Below, in pieces: positions 32,150 through 32,365 of a stretch of 32,365 bases of DNA (position 1 is its first letter; each line of letters starts with the position of its first letter). A program made the position numbers and the translations under genes. The stretch spans positions 1 to 32,365 of the forward strand of contig JALWHQ010000465.1 of NCBI GenBank assembly GCA_026983525.1, read 5' to 3'. Below the pieces are notes generated by a model that made no database searches, was not told where the DNA came from, and worked only from the letters and a program-made list of their open reading frames with translations. Source of the stretch: Anaerolineae bacterium. Lineage in GTDB: Bacteria; Chloroflexota; Anaerolineae; JAADDB01.

Positions 32150-32365
32150 ATCTTCTCGTAAAGTTCGGTGAGGGCTGGGTGTACGATGTGTCCGTCGCGC
32201 ACGTTGACGCCGCGCGCGAGGTCGGGATGTTTTTGCAAAGCCGCGTCCAGCCCGTCGTTGGCAATGGCGCACACGTAAGGCAGCACCGCGTTACTGATAG
32301 CGTGGGTTGCCGTACGCCCCACTACGCCCGTAATGTTCGGGACACAGTAGTGGATGATGTTGTCC
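32128..32365 (-). CDS. ald: Alanine dehydrogenase, C-terminal end (cut by window edge)
   Basis: The last 78 codons of a gene that begins outside the window. The frame reads NIIHYCVPNITGVVGRTATHAISN, then LPYVCAIANDGLDAAL and GVNVRDGHIVHPALTE. This matches the C-terminus of alanine dehydrogenase (HYCVPNMPG ... RT ... NATLPYV ... GLNVHNGKV). The enzyme converts L-alanine to pyruvate and ammonia with NAD. Catalytic residues lie upstream of the edge. After the family's normal end, the final seven residues (MTIDDGR) and the TAG stop are encoded by heptad repeat units, so the array has replaced or extended the original terminus. The CoA-transferase-family gene follows on the same strand. Confidence 0.85.
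   Translation of the reverse strand, partial: DNIIHYCVPNITGVVGRTATHAISNAVLPYVCAIANDGLDAALQKHPDLARGVNVRDGHIVHPALTELYEKMTIDDGR

Overview
The window reads as chromosomal DNA of a GC-rich, probably thermophilic or anaerobic Chloroflexota-like bacterium. This is an inference from gene style: a long SecA carrying an insertion and a lysine-rich tail, a Pro/Thr-rich SdrD-like surface protein, alpha/beta-fused E1 dehydrogenase, and heptameric intergenic repeats. It is not based on a marker-gene match. No rRNA, tRNA, CRISPR array, prophage or insertion sequence was found. Both ends cut genes: a GH36-like alpha-galactosidase at 1 and alanine dehydrogenase at 32365.

Layout. 1-8.9 kb (minus strand): alpha-galactosidase-like gene, secA, a GT4 glycosyltransferase overlapping a TyrA-like dehydrogenase, then HD-domain protein, site-2 protease and mtaB. 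9.2-11.8 kb (plus): a four-gene operon of a tiny Cys protein, a receiver-like/DUF309 fusion, a GIY-YIG-like DUF123 protein and a dGTPase. 11.9-17.05 kb (minus): a two-pass membrane protein, an M24 peptidase, a Xer recombinase, a methyltransferase with a C-terminal zinc ribbon and an Rpn-type nuclease. 17.2-20.7 kb (plus): a sugar epimerase-type SDR and a three-part SCP2-E1alpha-E1beta fusion. 20.9-25.7 kb (plus): an anchored surface protein, then an operon of BioF2-type GNAT, MshA-like glycosyltransferase and histidine phosphatase. 25.7-32.4 kb (minus): PaaI thioesterase, degenerate metallophosphoesterase, iron alcohol dehydrogenase, stand-alone SCP2 protein, gatB, acetyl-CoA hydrolase/transferase-family protein and ald. 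The ald, CoA-transferase and Fe-ADH genes suggest amino-acid or acyl-CoA fermentation.

The most striking structure is not a gene. Nine intergenic spots hold degenerate tandem repeats with a strict 7-bp period. The heptamer differs between loci but related heptamers recur (GATACCT, GATGGAC, GCGTGAT, CACGACG, CAAAGTG and GTAACGA types). Every array lies between two genes on the same strand. Most have two arms in opposite orientation that can fold into long hairpins. In seven of nine cases the upstream gene's stop codon lies inside or touches the array. Five arrays crowd into 27.2-32.2 kb. Separately, a 15-of-16 match to the ParB-binding parS palindrome lies between the Rpn and methyltransferase genes, at a point where it may also be the inversion centre of a heptad array.

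All product names come from reading translated sequence and recalling family motifs; no search was run.
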